60,030 bases of DNA from a virus. The DNA lies in the IMG/VR virus record IMGVR_UViG_3300020404_001765, positions 1-60,030 of that record; one strand, written 5' to 3'. Below the pieces are notes generated by a model. That model worked only from the letters and a program-made list of their open reading frames with translations, was not told the DNA's origin and searched no databases. This document shows positions 8,161 to 15,725 of this stretch, piece by piece. Position numbers and translations under genes: made by a program. Within the stretch, counting starts at the first letter, position 1. Every line of letters begins with the position of its first letter.

Positions 8161-9276
8161 TTATATGTAATTGTGGTATTCGGGTATAAAATTGTGTACT
8201 TTTACCTGTCTTTCTTGGTCAAGACCGGCGATCATTTTTTTGCATTGTTCCATGGCATACTTGTTTTCTTGCGTATTTGCTAGTTGCTTCATTATCATCA
8301 TTATTTCCACCTTGAATTTGGTGTTGAATCCAAAGTTTCCCTTGCTCAACCAATGTTTGGTATCTGCAATAAACTTTTGCTTCAATGGTAATGGAGCAAT
8401 AAAGGGACTAAGATGCCCAGGCCAATTTACTACCGTTGCGGCTACACCAAAATATCTATCTACTTTTTTGGTACATACTTCTTCCATGCGTTTCGCCCAG
8501 TCTAGAAATTCACTATAATTAAACAAAGATAGGATATTGATACTATTCAAAATATCTATGTGAGTGATAGTTTCAATTTCCGATACAATTCCTATATTTT
8601 TTTCTATTGCGTGGAACTTGCTTGGCCATCTAATGTAATCATTTGCCAATCCAAATGAATCAACACTGATGCCTAATCTCACACTTTTGAAATTTTCAAA
8701 TAGTTTTAAAAAGTTTTTATTTGTGTTTGTTAAATTTGTTATGATCTGTAGGTTTATATTTTTACAAACATCCTTTTCCTGTAGAGCATTGAAATAATAT
8801 TCAATCTCTTTCATTATGGATGGTTCCCCACCTTGTATAGAAACTTCTTGTAGGTCGTCCGATATGTCAATCAAGTCATCAATTATTTTGGTGCTGACTG
8901 CACTTACTCCTTCACCTTCGGCCTTTGCCCATTGCGAACTACGGGAAGATGAACACATAATACATTTCAGATTACAAAAATTACTAAAATCAAGATCAAG
9001 AACTGTGGGAAGTTTTTTCGTGGGTATGTGATTGAATGTATTGTATGTATTCCTTTCGCTTGGAATTTTATTTTTCTCATTGTAATAACATTTTTCACAA
9101 CCTTTGACAGGTTTATTTTGCCGCATATTTTCAAGTGCTTTTTTTCTTACTTCACTATTCCAAAATTCTTTGGGCGACATATCCAAATGCTTATCTGTGT
9201 TGGTGCAACACAAACTTTGTCCTCTGTGAGACACAAAAATGCCTTTTTGTATTGCATTGCAATAGGTGTTATTCAT
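8161..9276 (-). CDS. Radical SAM protein with N-terminal Cys-rich segment (paralogue 1)
   Basis: 371 residues. The 4Fe-4S cluster motif is CNLKCIMC (CxxxCxxC, near residue 104) followed by SSSRSSQ, and QGGEPSIMKE is the SAM-binding GGE motif. An N-terminal domain has paired cysteines (SLCCTNTD and GCEKCYYNE) like the SPASM/twitch-type enzymes of marine phages. Two paralogues lie at 15726 and 20506. Radical SAM enzymes of this type modify peptides or small molecules; the substrate here is unknown. It overlaps the upstream gene by 8 nt. Confidence 0.85.
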   Translation of the reverse strand: MNNTYCNAIQKGIFVSHRGQSLCCTNTDKHLDMSPKEFWNSEVRKKALENMRQNKPVKGCEKCYYNEKNKIPSERNTYNTFNHIPTKKLPTVLDLDFSNFCNLKCIMCSSSRSSQWAKAEGEGVSAVSTKIIDDLIDISDDLQEVSIQGGEPSIMKEIEYYFNALQEKDVCKNINLQIITNLTNTNKNFLKLFENFKSVRLGISVDSFGLANDYIRWPSKFHAIEKNIGIVSEIETITHIDILNSINILSLFNYSEFLDWAKRMEEVCTKKVDRYFGVAATVVNWPGHLSPFIAPLPLKQKFIADTKHWLSKGNFGFNTKFKVEIMMIMKQLANTQENKYAMEQCKKMIAGLDQERQVKVHNFIPEYHNYI

Positions 9277-9664
9277 CTCTTTTTTCTTCTCGTTTGCTCA
9301 TTGCCCTTGCAAGTCCGTATTTTGTGATATCTCCGGCAAACAGCATCAGTTGTAGTGCCATTTTTTCCATGGTGACAACGATATGTTTCTTATCTACGTA
9401 ATACGGACAGTCGACAAACTCGTCCAACCAAAGATATGTTTGCGGAGTGAATATCACTTTCGCGGGAAATTTTATTGTGTATTGTTTGATATCCAGATTT
9501 GTAAGCATCTCAAGTCCGGTTTTTGTCATGCGTAGTGATCTTGCTTGGTAACTTTCCCTAACGTTTTGCCACCAAGTGTAGTAATTTGTTTTGACACTGT
9601 CTTCATGAATTGTTTGTTCGAGGAGTTCCATGAAGGTTCGGGTGTATACAGTCTTTCGATCCAT
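9269..9664 (-). CDS. Conserved T4-like marine phage protein, unknown
   Basis: 131 residues, soluble, with the distinctive segments MTKTGLEMLTN, IKFPAKVIFTPQTYLW and VTMEKMALQLMLFAGDI. The pattern is familiar from T4-like marine phages but has no assigned function. The start at 9664 is preceded by ATAATTA and five bases (CGTGT), a layout shared with the genes at 35187 and 39737. Its end overlaps the radical SAM gene. Confidence 0.7.
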   Translation of the reverse strand: MDRKTVYTRTFMELLEQTIHEDSVKTNYYTWWQNVRESYQARSLRMTKTGLEMLTNLDIKQYTIKFPAKVIFTPQTYLWLDEFVDCPYYVDKKHIVVTMEKMALQLMLFAGDITKYGLARAMSKREEKRDE

Positions 9665-9669
9665 ACACG

Positions 9670-9676
9670 TAATTAT
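9670..9676 (-). promoter_or_regulatory. Late-promoter-like ATAATTA before 9664
   Basis: ATAATTA, five bases, then ATG. It uses the TAA stop of the upstream gene (9673). One base different from the ATAAATA late core. Confidence 0.35.
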
Positions 9677-9960
9677 CTTGAGAATTTGTCGCCGGTTTTT
9701 AAAAGATACACTGCAAACTTGTCAGTGTTGTGTTGTGTGTTCAGTTTCTTTGCCAAGTTCTCTGCATGACCTGGGTTTGAGAAAGATACCTTTTTGTATT
9801 TTGGACCTGGGTAATTTGCAACTAAACTTGAAGATTTTAGGTTGATTGGTTTTCCATCGTAAAAAACTGCCCAGATACCTTCAGCCGCCAAGACTTCGTC
9901 CATTTTGAAGGTTGATTTATTGCTGTGTTGTAACAGCACTGTGGGTTTTGGTCTGCTCAT
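9673..9960 (-). CDS. Small conserved phage protein
   Basis: 95 residues starting MSRPKPTVLLQH, with GIWAVFYDGKPINLKSS in the middle. This small protein is widespread in marine T4-like phages; its role is unknown. The start at 9960 is chosen because it directly follows a 7-bp hairpin; the frame extends further only through a TTG codon. Confidence 0.7.
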   Translation of the reverse strand: MSRPKPTVLLQHSNKSTFKMDEVLAAEGIWAVFYDGKPINLKSSSLVANYPGPKYKKVSFSNPGHAENLAKKLNTQHNTDKFAVYLLKTGDKFSR

Positions 9961-9980
9961 AGTTGTAAATGTATACAACT
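9961..9980. promoter_or_regulatory. Hairpin touching the start codon at 9960
   Basis: AGTTGTA and TACAACT form a perfect 7-bp stem around a 6-nt loop, ending at the base before the ATG on the minus strand. It may control initiation, or it may be a repressor half-site pair in DNA. Confidence 0.4.
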
Positions 9981-10003
9981 ATATTTACCAAAAATTGTAT
10001 TGG

Positions 10004-10258
10004 CTATTCTTTGGAAAAGGTTCCGCCGTCCATTTCAATACGCACTGTTTCTGCTTCTTGTTTGCCCTTTAGTGCTTGTATGATTTCTTCCTGGATTGAC
10101 ACCATACGTGTCATTACTTGGCTGAGGCTATCTGCTAGTTTATCTGCTTCTGCGGCTTGAATCACTATCTGTCGATCGCCTCTTTGTCGAAGCGTTCTAA
10201 TTCTACCCAGCAAGTCCTCAATTGGACGGGTTTGTATTTTGGAATTCTCTGACTGCAT
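10004..10258 (-). CDS. Small coiled-coil protein, conserved in marine T4-like phages
   Basis: 84 residues, with heptad-like charged helices (PIEDLLGRIRTLRQRGDRQI and VSIQEEIIQALKGKQEAE). It overlaps the upstream gene by 41 nt in another frame. Function unknown. Confidence 0.65.
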   Translation of the reverse strand: MQSENSKIQTRPIEDLLGRIRTLRQRGDRQIVIQAAEADKLADSLSQVMTRMVSIQEEIIQALKGKQEAETVRIEMDGGTFSKE

Positions 10259-10730
10259 TGTTTAATACCTGTTGCATTTCTAGTTTAGTTTTCATTGGTC
10301 CTTTGTAATTATATCTCGAAAGCGTGATCATTTTTGGACAATATGCTTTACGCCACCCTTTTTCGAAACAAATGATGTAGTATCCAGCACAGAACTGACT
10401 TTTGCTTTTTGGTGTTTTTGTGTACACCGGCAACTGTTTCTGCACATTGAATATTGGGTTGTATGGATGTTGTGAGCAAGGGAAACCATGCACATCAAAG
10501 TTGTCTAGCGGTATTTCTTCCTCGGGTTTTTTGATATCAGATTCTGCAAAAATGTTGAATCCAAATTTTGTGAACAGGCTTTCCTGTGTATGGAACACTT
10601 GCCTCTTGTCCTTTTTGCTAAGGAATATCCAGCCATTTCCGTCCTGTCTTGAGAGGGTTCCTAATTTTTCGCCGTTTTGCTCGACGATCCAGAACTTATC
10701 TTTGACTAATGTTTTTGCTCTCACTGTCAT
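10218..10730 (-). CDS. Conserved T4-like marine phage protein, unknown
   Basis: 170 residues. Segments FDVHGFPCSQHPYNPIFNV, LPVYTKTPKSKSQFCAGYY and GWRKAYCPKMITLSRY form a recognisable conserved pattern with three Cys. Homologous proteins sit beside the T4-type RNase H gene in related phages, as here, with a 4-nt overlap. The function is not known. Confidence 0.75.
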   Translation of the reverse strand: MTVRAKTLVKDKFWIVEQNGEKLGTLSRQDGNGWIFLSKKDKRQVFHTQESLFTKFGFNIFAESDIKKPEEEIPLDNFDVHGFPCSQHPYNPIFNVQKQLPVYTKTPKSKSQFCAGYYIICFEKGWRKAYCPKMITLSRYNYKGPMKTKLEMQQVLNNAVREFQNTNPSN

Positions 10731-11713
10731 ACTGTTAACCTCGCATTAAAGGGCTCGACATACAGTTGAGCCTGCTCACTAATCTTATTTAGGTCGTACT
10801 TGGAACAGAACCGCATGAATCTGACTCCAACCTGTGCAATGTTTTTGTTCTCTGCTTTTGCCTGTGCAATCGTTTGGTCCAATTCTTCTATAATTGCTTC
10901 TGGTTGTGCATGAAGATCAACTAACAATCTGTTTCTCTCATAATCTTCCATTACTCTGTGTTCGTTGCCGTCGTGGTCCACCCATTTGCTTAACATAAGG
11001 TTGTTCCATGTATATCCTTTTTCCTGCCTGTCAGCGAATGCCTCCTGTAGGCCTATCTTGTTCTTTGTGCCTTTAGTACGAACACCAGGGTATGCTGAAA
11101 ATATATTATCGCTAGGATCACCCCTCATTGCCTTTTCAAATATGATCCATTCTGTGTTTGGTGCGGGTTTTGGACCTTTTAATTTTTTATCAATAACCGG
11201 ATCACCTTTTTTGTCAAACCATCCTTCGTTAGTAAGTGTGACTTCTGTCACTCCGTTGTACTGCTTTACGTTAGGGGCAACTAGTTGGTTTAGGTCTTTG
11301 TCTGTGCTTATTATGACGTGTTTTTCATCAGGATGTTTGTCAATCCATCTAGCAATCAAATCGTCTGCTTCGGTCCTTGCATTACGCAACACAGTGACAT
11401 TTGTTTTTGTTTTGATAAAGTCACAAAAGTCGTCATAGCACTCCCAGAAAACTTCGTTCTCTTCCTTCTCTTTTTCTGTCATTGCATCTGCCATTTCTTT
11501 TCTATTCCTTTTGTATGGTGCGTAGTGATCCTTACGCCATGATCTACCTTCCAAACAAAATACAACGTGAGAACCGTCAAAGTCTTGCCATGCCTTTTTT
11601 ATCGAATTCATCATGATGTGAATAGCCATGCCAACCTTTTCTGACGTGTCACCTCTGATCACGTGTCTAGCACGAAAGAATGTATTTGCTGTATCTACTA
11701 GGATGTGTGCCAT
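10727..11713 (-). CDS. rnh: T4 Rnh-type RNase H / 5'-3' exonuclease
   Basis: 328 residues of the FEN-1/T4 RNase H superfamily, which removes RNA primers and 5' flaps during lagging-strand synthesis. The N-terminal MAHILVDTANTFFRARHV carries the first metal-binding Asp, EADDLIARWI and ISTDKDLNQLV carry the acidic cluster, and RGDPSDNIFSAYPG is the helix-hairpin-helix DNA-binding part. It works with the clamp, polymerase and clamp loader encoded further on. It shares one base with the upstream gene. Confidence 0.88.
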   Translation of the reverse strand: MAHILVDTANTFFRARHVIRGDTSEKVGMAIHIMMNSIKKAWQDFDGSHVVFCLEGRSWRKDHYAPYKRNRKEMADAMTEKEKEENEVFWECYDDFCDFIKTKTNVTVLRNARTEADDLIARWIDKHPDEKHVIISTDKDLNQLVAPNVKQYNGVTEVTLTNEGWFDKKGDPVIDKKLKGPKPAPNTEWIIFEKAMRGDPSDNIFSAYPGVRTKGTKNKIGLQEAFADRQEKGYTWNNLMLSKWVDHDGNEHRVMEDYERNRLLVDLHAQPEAIIEELDQTIAQAKAENKNIAQVGVRFMRFCSKYDLNKISEQAQLYVEPFNARLTV

Positions 11714-12036
11714 TACGACACCTCTGTTTTGCCGTCGTCTCTTCTGTTGATCTGTACGTATCCAGATCCAGTGACGTCTATGCCTTGCTCATTGCCGATT
11801 GTTCTGCAAAGTGTCTGGAACCATCTGTCTACGATTTCCTCTTCGCTTTCTCCTTGGTATCCGGATTGTTTTAACATATTAACAAATTCGTCGTTCCAAT
11901 CCAGTTCAAAGAAACCGTTTCTAGGATTCTCAGGATTTACATTTAAGTTAAGAACTTTTACAATTGGTTCTTCACTCTTTTTTGCTTTTTTGTTCTTTTT
12001 CTTGATAGTTGTTTTTGCTGTTTTCTTTACCTTCAT
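11713..12036 (-). CDS. Small conserved phage protein with Lys-rich N-terminus
   Basis: 107 residues from the start at 12036; the open frame runs further, but those codons lie inside queE. The first 20 residues are almost all Lys, Thr and Ala, followed by FFELDWNDEFVNMLKQSGY and EEEIVDRWFQTLCRT. The start codon lies exactly six bases after a TATAAT box, so the mRNA may be leaderless. It overlaps rnh by one base. Function unknown. Confidence 0.7.
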   Translation of the reverse strand: MKVKKTAKTTIKKKNKKAKKSEEPIVKVLNLNVNPENPRNGFFELDWNDEFVNMLKQSGYQGESEEEIVDRWFQTLCRTIGNEQGIDVTGSGYVQINRRDDGKTEVS

Positions 12037-12042
12037 AACATT

Positions 12043-12071
12043 ATTATACTTTATTTTTACCTTTCCGTCTA
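12043..12071 (-). promoter_or_regulatory. Sigma-70-type promoter placed for a leaderless mRNA
   Basis: Minus strand: -35 TAGACG (12066-12071), 17-bp spacer, -10 TATAAT (12043-12048), then six bases and the ATG at 12036. The expected transcription start coincides with the start codon. Confidence 0.55.
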
Positions 12072-12073
12072 CC

Positions 12074-12973
12074 TTATGTTCCGATTGCATTACCAAATAG
12101 ATACACATGGACTCTTGCGGCCACGTTGTAGCCTTTCTTGAATGCCTTCTCTGCCACTTTACCAGCCGTTTCTGTCTGTTCCTCTTCCCTTGCTCCTGTT
12201 GGCATAACCCAAACAGGCCATTCCACACCAGCATCTCTGAACTTCTGTATAGTGCTTTCCATTTCCTCCCATTCCTTGTCTGCGGATCCAACAACAAATT
12301 TCAACTGTCCTGCTTTTGATAGTTTGTAATATTCGGCAACGTTCTCCGGTTTGATTGCTTTCTCTGTCTTCTCGCCTGACACTGTGAACAGTTTAGGACT
12401 GACACTAAAGAACACTTCTGTGTCTATGTTTCTTACCCACTCCTTGAAAGGTTCCTTCAATATCTGTGTGCCATTTGTTTCGAATGTCATTGATCCGGGT
12501 AGGTTGTTCTGTTTTTCTAGTGCCCTGTATATTCCAACAACCGCGGCCTGTCCTGTTATCATTAAAGGCTCACCACCTGTGAAACACAGATGCTGATGTT
12601 GTTTTGACAATGGGTGTAAAAACTTACCTTCTGGATTTGAATCTGTCTTGATAATATCTACAAGTTTGTCAGCCAATACTGTTGGTGTTTCCTGTCCCAT
12701 GAGGCTCTTGAACTTTTTTGCCCATGTGTAAGAACTGTCACAACCTTTATCCCACACAGGTAAATCTTCAACTCGTTTTACAGTTGACACATCAAAATCC
12801 TCAAATGGCAGTTCATATGTGCTTGGGTCAGTAGGATCTTTTTGTCCAAATCCGTTGCACTGTAAATTACACAGGAAAAATCTTAGCCAAGCAGTTGGCA
12901 CACCCGTATAGTGTCCTTCACCTTGTATGCTGTGAAATATCTCAGAATAGTAATATTTTTTTTCTGTTGTCAT
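12074..12973 (-). CDS. queE: QueE-like 7-carboxy-7-deazaguanine synthase
   Basis: 299-residue radical SAM enzyme of the QueE type, which converts carboxytetrahydropterin to 7-carboxy-7-deazaguanine on the way to preQ0. The N-terminal SEIFHSIQGEGHYTGVPTAW is diagnostic. The cluster cysteines are spread: CNLQC near residue 35 and a third Cys in KGCDSSYTW about 40 residues later, so an insertion splits the usual CxxxCxxC. FTGGEPLMITGQ is the SAM motif. Together with folE, a QueD-like gene, yhhQ and dpdA it supplies a 7-deazaguanine base. It overlaps the SGNH gene by 4 nt. Confidence 0.8.
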   Translation of the reverse strand: MTTEKKYYYSEIFHSIQGEGHYTGVPTAWLRFFLCNLQCNGFGQKDPTDPSTYELPFEDFDVSTVKRVEDLPVWDKGCDSSYTWAKKFKSLMGQETPTVLADKLVDIIKTDSNPEGKFLHPLSKQHQHLCFTGGEPLMITGQAAVVGIYRALEKQNNLPGSMTFETNGTQILKEPFKEWVRNIDTEVFFSVSPKLFTVSGEKTEKAIKPENVAEYYKLSKAGQLKFVVGSADKEWEEMESTIQKFRDAGVEWPVWVMPTGAREEEQTETAGKVAEKAFKKGYNVAARVHVYLFGNAIGT

Positions 12974-14019
12974 ACTGCGTACTGCCTATCCATATATTTT
13001 ACTACATTTTTTGCAAAGTGTCTATAATGGCTTTCCCCAGGGTGATCTCCATCTGGTGCCATTTCTTTAGTTTTATCCAGTTCAAAAAATGGTAAAAGAA
13101 TAAAATCTTCATTTTGAATCATTTGCAAACATTTGTAATGATCTTGTATATATGTTGAAACATAAATTTTTCCGTTAATGTTATTTTTAATGTCTTTAAT
13201 TTTTTCCAAAAAGGTTTTGGATTGTCCTGCAAAGAGCAACTCTGTCTGCCCGTAGTTTACAATTTTATCCATTTCGTGTCTAAACTTTTTAGGCCATTTC
13301 ATTTGTAAGGTTGTTGATATCACTCCTTCGCCGGCCTTATTGAATATTTCTCCTCCTGCGTCTTTAAACTGTAAACGAGAAAAATGACATAATAAAAGCA
13401 TCACGTCATCAACATTATAATTCTTCGCAATGTATAATGCGTTCTCAATTATTTCAGTATTGTTGCTACCTTGCACACCAAAGTTTAGCACTTTCTTTCC
13501 GGTAAGTGTTGATAGTTGTGCGGGCCATGTAGCAGTTTTATCCATGAATGAACCGTAAGTAAAACTACAACCAAATGTTGCAATTACACAATCTTCAGCA
13601 ACGTCTCGCATTTTGCTTTTTAAATCAAACCCATTGATGCCATCCAAGTTCCATATGGGCACCTTTATGCTCCAGATACCGTTAAGTGTACACTTTGCAG
13701 TATTAATGATACTGTCATCAACATATGGATTGTCCTTTATAGTAAATGACCCGAAAAGTTCAGGATAGCAATTGAAACCATTTAACGTAACCTTTGATAC
13801 TATTAATTCTTGTTTATGACCCTTGTCTGCAAGTGTTTTGGTCTTGCCTGTTTTATGTATTTCAAAGTCTAACCATTCTGAATCTTCATAATCAAATTCA
13901 AATGTGCAATTAGTATCTAATTGTTGATTTACAACACTATCCTTAATTTTGATATAAACATGGCAAGGTTCAGAATCGTGTAATGGTTCTAATGTTATTT
14001 TTAATTTATGTGGCGACAT
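12970..14019 (-). CDS. SGNH/GDSL hydrolase fused to an N-terminal beta domain
   Basis: 349 residues. The C-terminal two thirds is a SGNH esterase or acetylhydrolase: ATFGCSFTYGS carries the Ser, NFGVQGSNN the block with Gly and Asn, and DGDHPGESHYRHFA the catalytic Asp-His. The N-terminal 130 residues (KLKITLEPLHDSEPCHVYI ... LNGIWSIKVPIWNLDG) resemble the separate 160-residue protein at 44476-44958, including a KxGKT turn and an NGxW motif near the end. This suggests a virion or glycan-binding beta module joined to an enzyme that removes acyl groups from a polysaccharide. Confidence 0.75.
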   Translation of the reverse strand: MSPHKLKITLEPLHDSEPCHVYIKIKDSVVNQQLDTNCTFEFDYEDSEWLDFEIHKTGKTKTLADKGHKQELIVSKVTLNGFNCYPELFGSFTIKDNPYVDDSIINTAKCTLNGIWSIKVPIWNLDGINGFDLKSKMRDVAEDCVIATFGCSFTYGSFMDKTATWPAQLSTLTGKKVLNFGVQGSNNTEIIENALYIAKNYNVDDVMLLLCHFSRLQFKDAGGEIFNKAGEGVISTTLQMKWPKKFRHEMDKIVNYGQTELLFAGQSKTFLEKIKDIKNNINGKIYVSTYIQDHYKCLQMIQNEDFILLPFFELDKTKEMAPDGDHPGESHYRHFAKNVVKYMDRQYAV

Positions 14020-14020
14020 A

Positions 14021-14473
14021 CTACTCCCATATCTCAGGAAATTGCTTCTTCATAGATTGCACAATTTCTTCTGTAGTGTAATTGCCTTTTATTTTCTTTT
14101 CCATCTCTGGACTGGTTGCAACTTGCTTTTGTTGTGGTTTTTTAATTTGATCTGGAAAGTCTCTGTAAAGGAAATGTTGAATGGTGTCTACATCAACGTA
14201 TTGATTAAATCCAACGTGTACTTTATCTACATCTTTGTCTGCAATCGTGATTGTCATAGCATCGTCAAGTTTTTGCATGTTATCAAATTCCATGTCAATT
14301 CTAAATTCAGGAAGATCCATAGATCTAAATCCTAATTTCATTCTCGTTATTCTATAGGTAGTCATTTTCTTGTGTTCAACAAGTTTATCTAGGAATAGGC
14401 TCATCTTTGCAACAAAGTCATGTGCAGTGATGTTGTCTTTATGATCTGCGTATATAGTGTAAATGTCAGCCAT
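14021..14473 (-). CDS. DUF6614-like protein
   Basis: 150 residues. The order of motifs (FLDKLVEHKKMTTYRITRMK, DLPEFRIDMEFDNMQKLDDA, then a conserved His-Val-Asn segment and LYRDFPDQIK) resembles the DUF6614 family of small alpha-beta proteins, whose function is unknown. A Lys/Gln-rich tail follows. It starts 20 bases after the cupin gene and ends one base before the SGNH gene. Confidence 0.6.
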   Translation of the reverse strand: MADIYTIYADHKDNITAHDFVAKMSLFLDKLVEHKKMTTYRITRMKLGFRSMDLPEFRIDMEFDNMQKLDDAMTITIADKDVDKVHVGFNQYVDVDTIQHFLYRDFPDQIKKPQQKQVATSPEMEKKIKGNYTTEEIVQSMKKQFPEIWE

Positions 14474-14493
14474 GATATTCCTGGCTGTGTTTT

Positions 14494-14892
14494 TTATTTT
14501 CTTGTTCTGTCATTTTTCTTATCTAGCCTTACTACGTTGCCTGATTTCAAATGACCAACACTTTCACGTTGTATATCGTTGTGTCTGAATTCCGCCCAGT
14601 ACAACTCAAACGCAACGCCATCTTCCAATCCCTCAAATGAGTGATATAGTCCTGGTTTGACGGCTGTGTAGTCACCGGCTTTAAGTATGGTTTCGTCTAT
14701 CAATTCATAGTCCTTCTGCCACACACGGATTTTCATCTCGCCTGACATTACGTAGAAACCGTTCCATTTGTATTCGTGTTTGTGTTTTGAACACGTGCCA
14801 CCTTTTACAAAATCAATCCTGTGAAATTCGCAAGAACCATTTGCTTCAATAAGTTCTGTTGATCCCCAAATTTTACCGGCTTTGTTTCCCAT
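14494..14892 (-). CDS. Cupin-fold protein
   Basis: 132 residues forming a single cupin barrel. The metal-site motifs are TCSKHKHEYKWNGFYVMSGE (His-x-His ... Gly) and VKPGLYHSFEGLEDG (Pro-Gly ... His). Such small cupins act as sugar isomerases or epimerases, or as metal-dependent oxygenases; the substrate cannot be told. Transcription should start at the near-consensus promoter at 14904-14932. Confidence 0.75.
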   Translation of the reverse strand: MGNKAGKIWGSTELIEANGSCEFHRIDFVKGGTCSKHKHEYKWNGFYVMSGEMKIRVWQKDYELIDETILKAGDYTAVKPGLYHSFEGLEDGVAFELYWAEFRHNDIQRESVGHLKSGNVVRLDKKNDRTRK

Positions 14893-14903
14893 AATGTTCT
14901 CTT

Positions 14904-14932
14904 ATTATAATTGTATTTAGATGTTTTGTCAA
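14904..14932 (-). promoter_or_regulatory. Near-consensus sigma-70 promoter for the cupin gene
   Basis: Minus strand: TTGACA (14927-14932), 17-bp spacer, TATAAT (14904-14909), followed by AAGAGA and the start at 14892. It directly follows a GC-rich hairpin. The spacer also contains CTAAATA. Confidence 0.85.
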
Positions 14933-14952
14933 TGGGGGAATAAAATCCCCCA
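14933..14952. terminator. GC-rich hairpin
   Basis: TGGGGGA pairs with TCCCCCA around ATAAAA. It lies between the stop of the 27-residue ORF (14958) and the cupin promoter. No U-run follows on either strand, so it may be an RNA processing or stability element, not an intrinsic terminator. Confidence 0.5.
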
Positions 14953-14957
14953 ATGAT

Positions 14958-15041
14958 TTAAAGTAGTGTGAATGCCACGACAGCCGTTACCGCCAATACT
15001 ACTGCTAGTATACCGGCGCCTGTGTAGACTTTGTTCATCAT
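14958..15041 (-). CDS. 27-residue membrane peptide
   Basis: Starts MMNKVYTG and continues as a single membrane helix (AGILAVVLAVTAVVAFTLL) to the stop. It begins one base after the yhhQ stop and fills the space up to the hairpin at 14933. It may be a small partner of the transporter; this is inference from position only. Confidence 0.5.
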   Translation of the reverse strand: MMNKVYTGAGILAVVLAVTAVVAFTLL

Positions 15042-15042
15042 A

Positions 15043-15651
15043 CTATTTCAGTTTGTATGTCTTCTGTAGTCTGTTCAGCAATAATCCGTATGCTGGTAAG
15101 AATACAACAAGTCCTACTACTATCTTTAACACCACTTGCGACCCTGCAATTTCTACCCAGTTTGCCGCCATGTACTCGTCGGCACTGTTGTTGAATGCAA
15201 CTGCAAAGAATGTGTATGTGTCAATGATGTTAGCCGCGATAGTTGATATCGCTGGTGCCATCCACCAGTTCTTGCCGTATGTTTTTGATTCCCTAATGTA
15301 TTGGAATACGTATACGTCAAGTAAAGTACCAATTGCATAAGCAGTGGCACTTGCGAAACCAATTCTTAAAGCAACCGATTGTGGTGCTCCTTCTGCCAGA
15401 ACAACTGCGATTGATCCAATTATTGCTAATGGATAAGCCGCCGCGATTGTGGCTCTTGCTATGTGTTTGCCCAATAGTCTTACAGTCAAGTCAGTTGCTA
15501 TGACAACTAATGGGAAAGTGAATGCCGCCCACGTCAGTTTAACTCCAAGTATTTCTACCGGGATAGCCACTAACGCATTTGAAACAGTGATCACTACCAC
15601 GTGTAGTAATACTAATTTCATCAGCATTGATTTGTCTACGTTTTTGAACAT
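15043..15651 (-). CDS. yhhQ: YhhQ-type queuosine-precursor transporter
   Basis: 202 residues, mostly hydrophobic, with about six membrane helices. The signature TWAAFTFPLVVIATDLTVR followed by LLGKHIARA is that of the YhhQ/VUT family, which imports 7-cyano- or 7-aminomethyl-7-deazaguanine across the inner membrane. With queE, folE, the QueD-like gene and dpdA it supports a 7-deazaguanine DNA modification route that can use salvaged base as well as new synthesis. It has its own TTGACA promoter and a TAGGAGA ribosome-binding site. Confidence 0.88.
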   Translation of the reverse strand: MFKNVDKSMLMKLVLLHVVVITVSNALVAIPVEILGVKLTWAAFTFPLVVIATDLTVRLLGKHIARATIAAAYPLAIIGSIAVVLAEGAPQSVALRIGFASATAYAIGTLLDVYVFQYIRESKTYGKNWWMAPAISTIAANIIDTYTFFAVAFNNSADEYMAANWVEIAGSQVVLKIVVGLVVFLPAYGLLLNRLQKTYKLK

Positions 15652-15685
15652 TTAATCTCCTATAGGTTAATTTAAATGTACTATA

Positions 15686-15714
15686 ATTTTACTTGATTAC
15701 CGCGATTGTGTCAA
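15686..15714 (-). promoter_or_regulatory. Sigma-70-type promoter for yhhQ
   Basis: Minus strand: TTGACA (15709-15714), 17-bp spacer, TAAAAT (15686-15691). The start at 15651 has TAGGAGA upstream. Confidence 0.75.
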
Positions 15715-15725
15715 TACAACCTTTG

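Noticed and set aside
12037-12297. N-terminal extension of the 11713-12036 gene
   Set aside because: It lies in queE and has non-protein-like content; the start at 12036 is tied to a promoter.
14911-14921. CTAAATA as a late promoter for the cupin gene
   Set aside because: It lies inside the spacer of a near-consensus sigma-70 promoter and is too far from the start codon.
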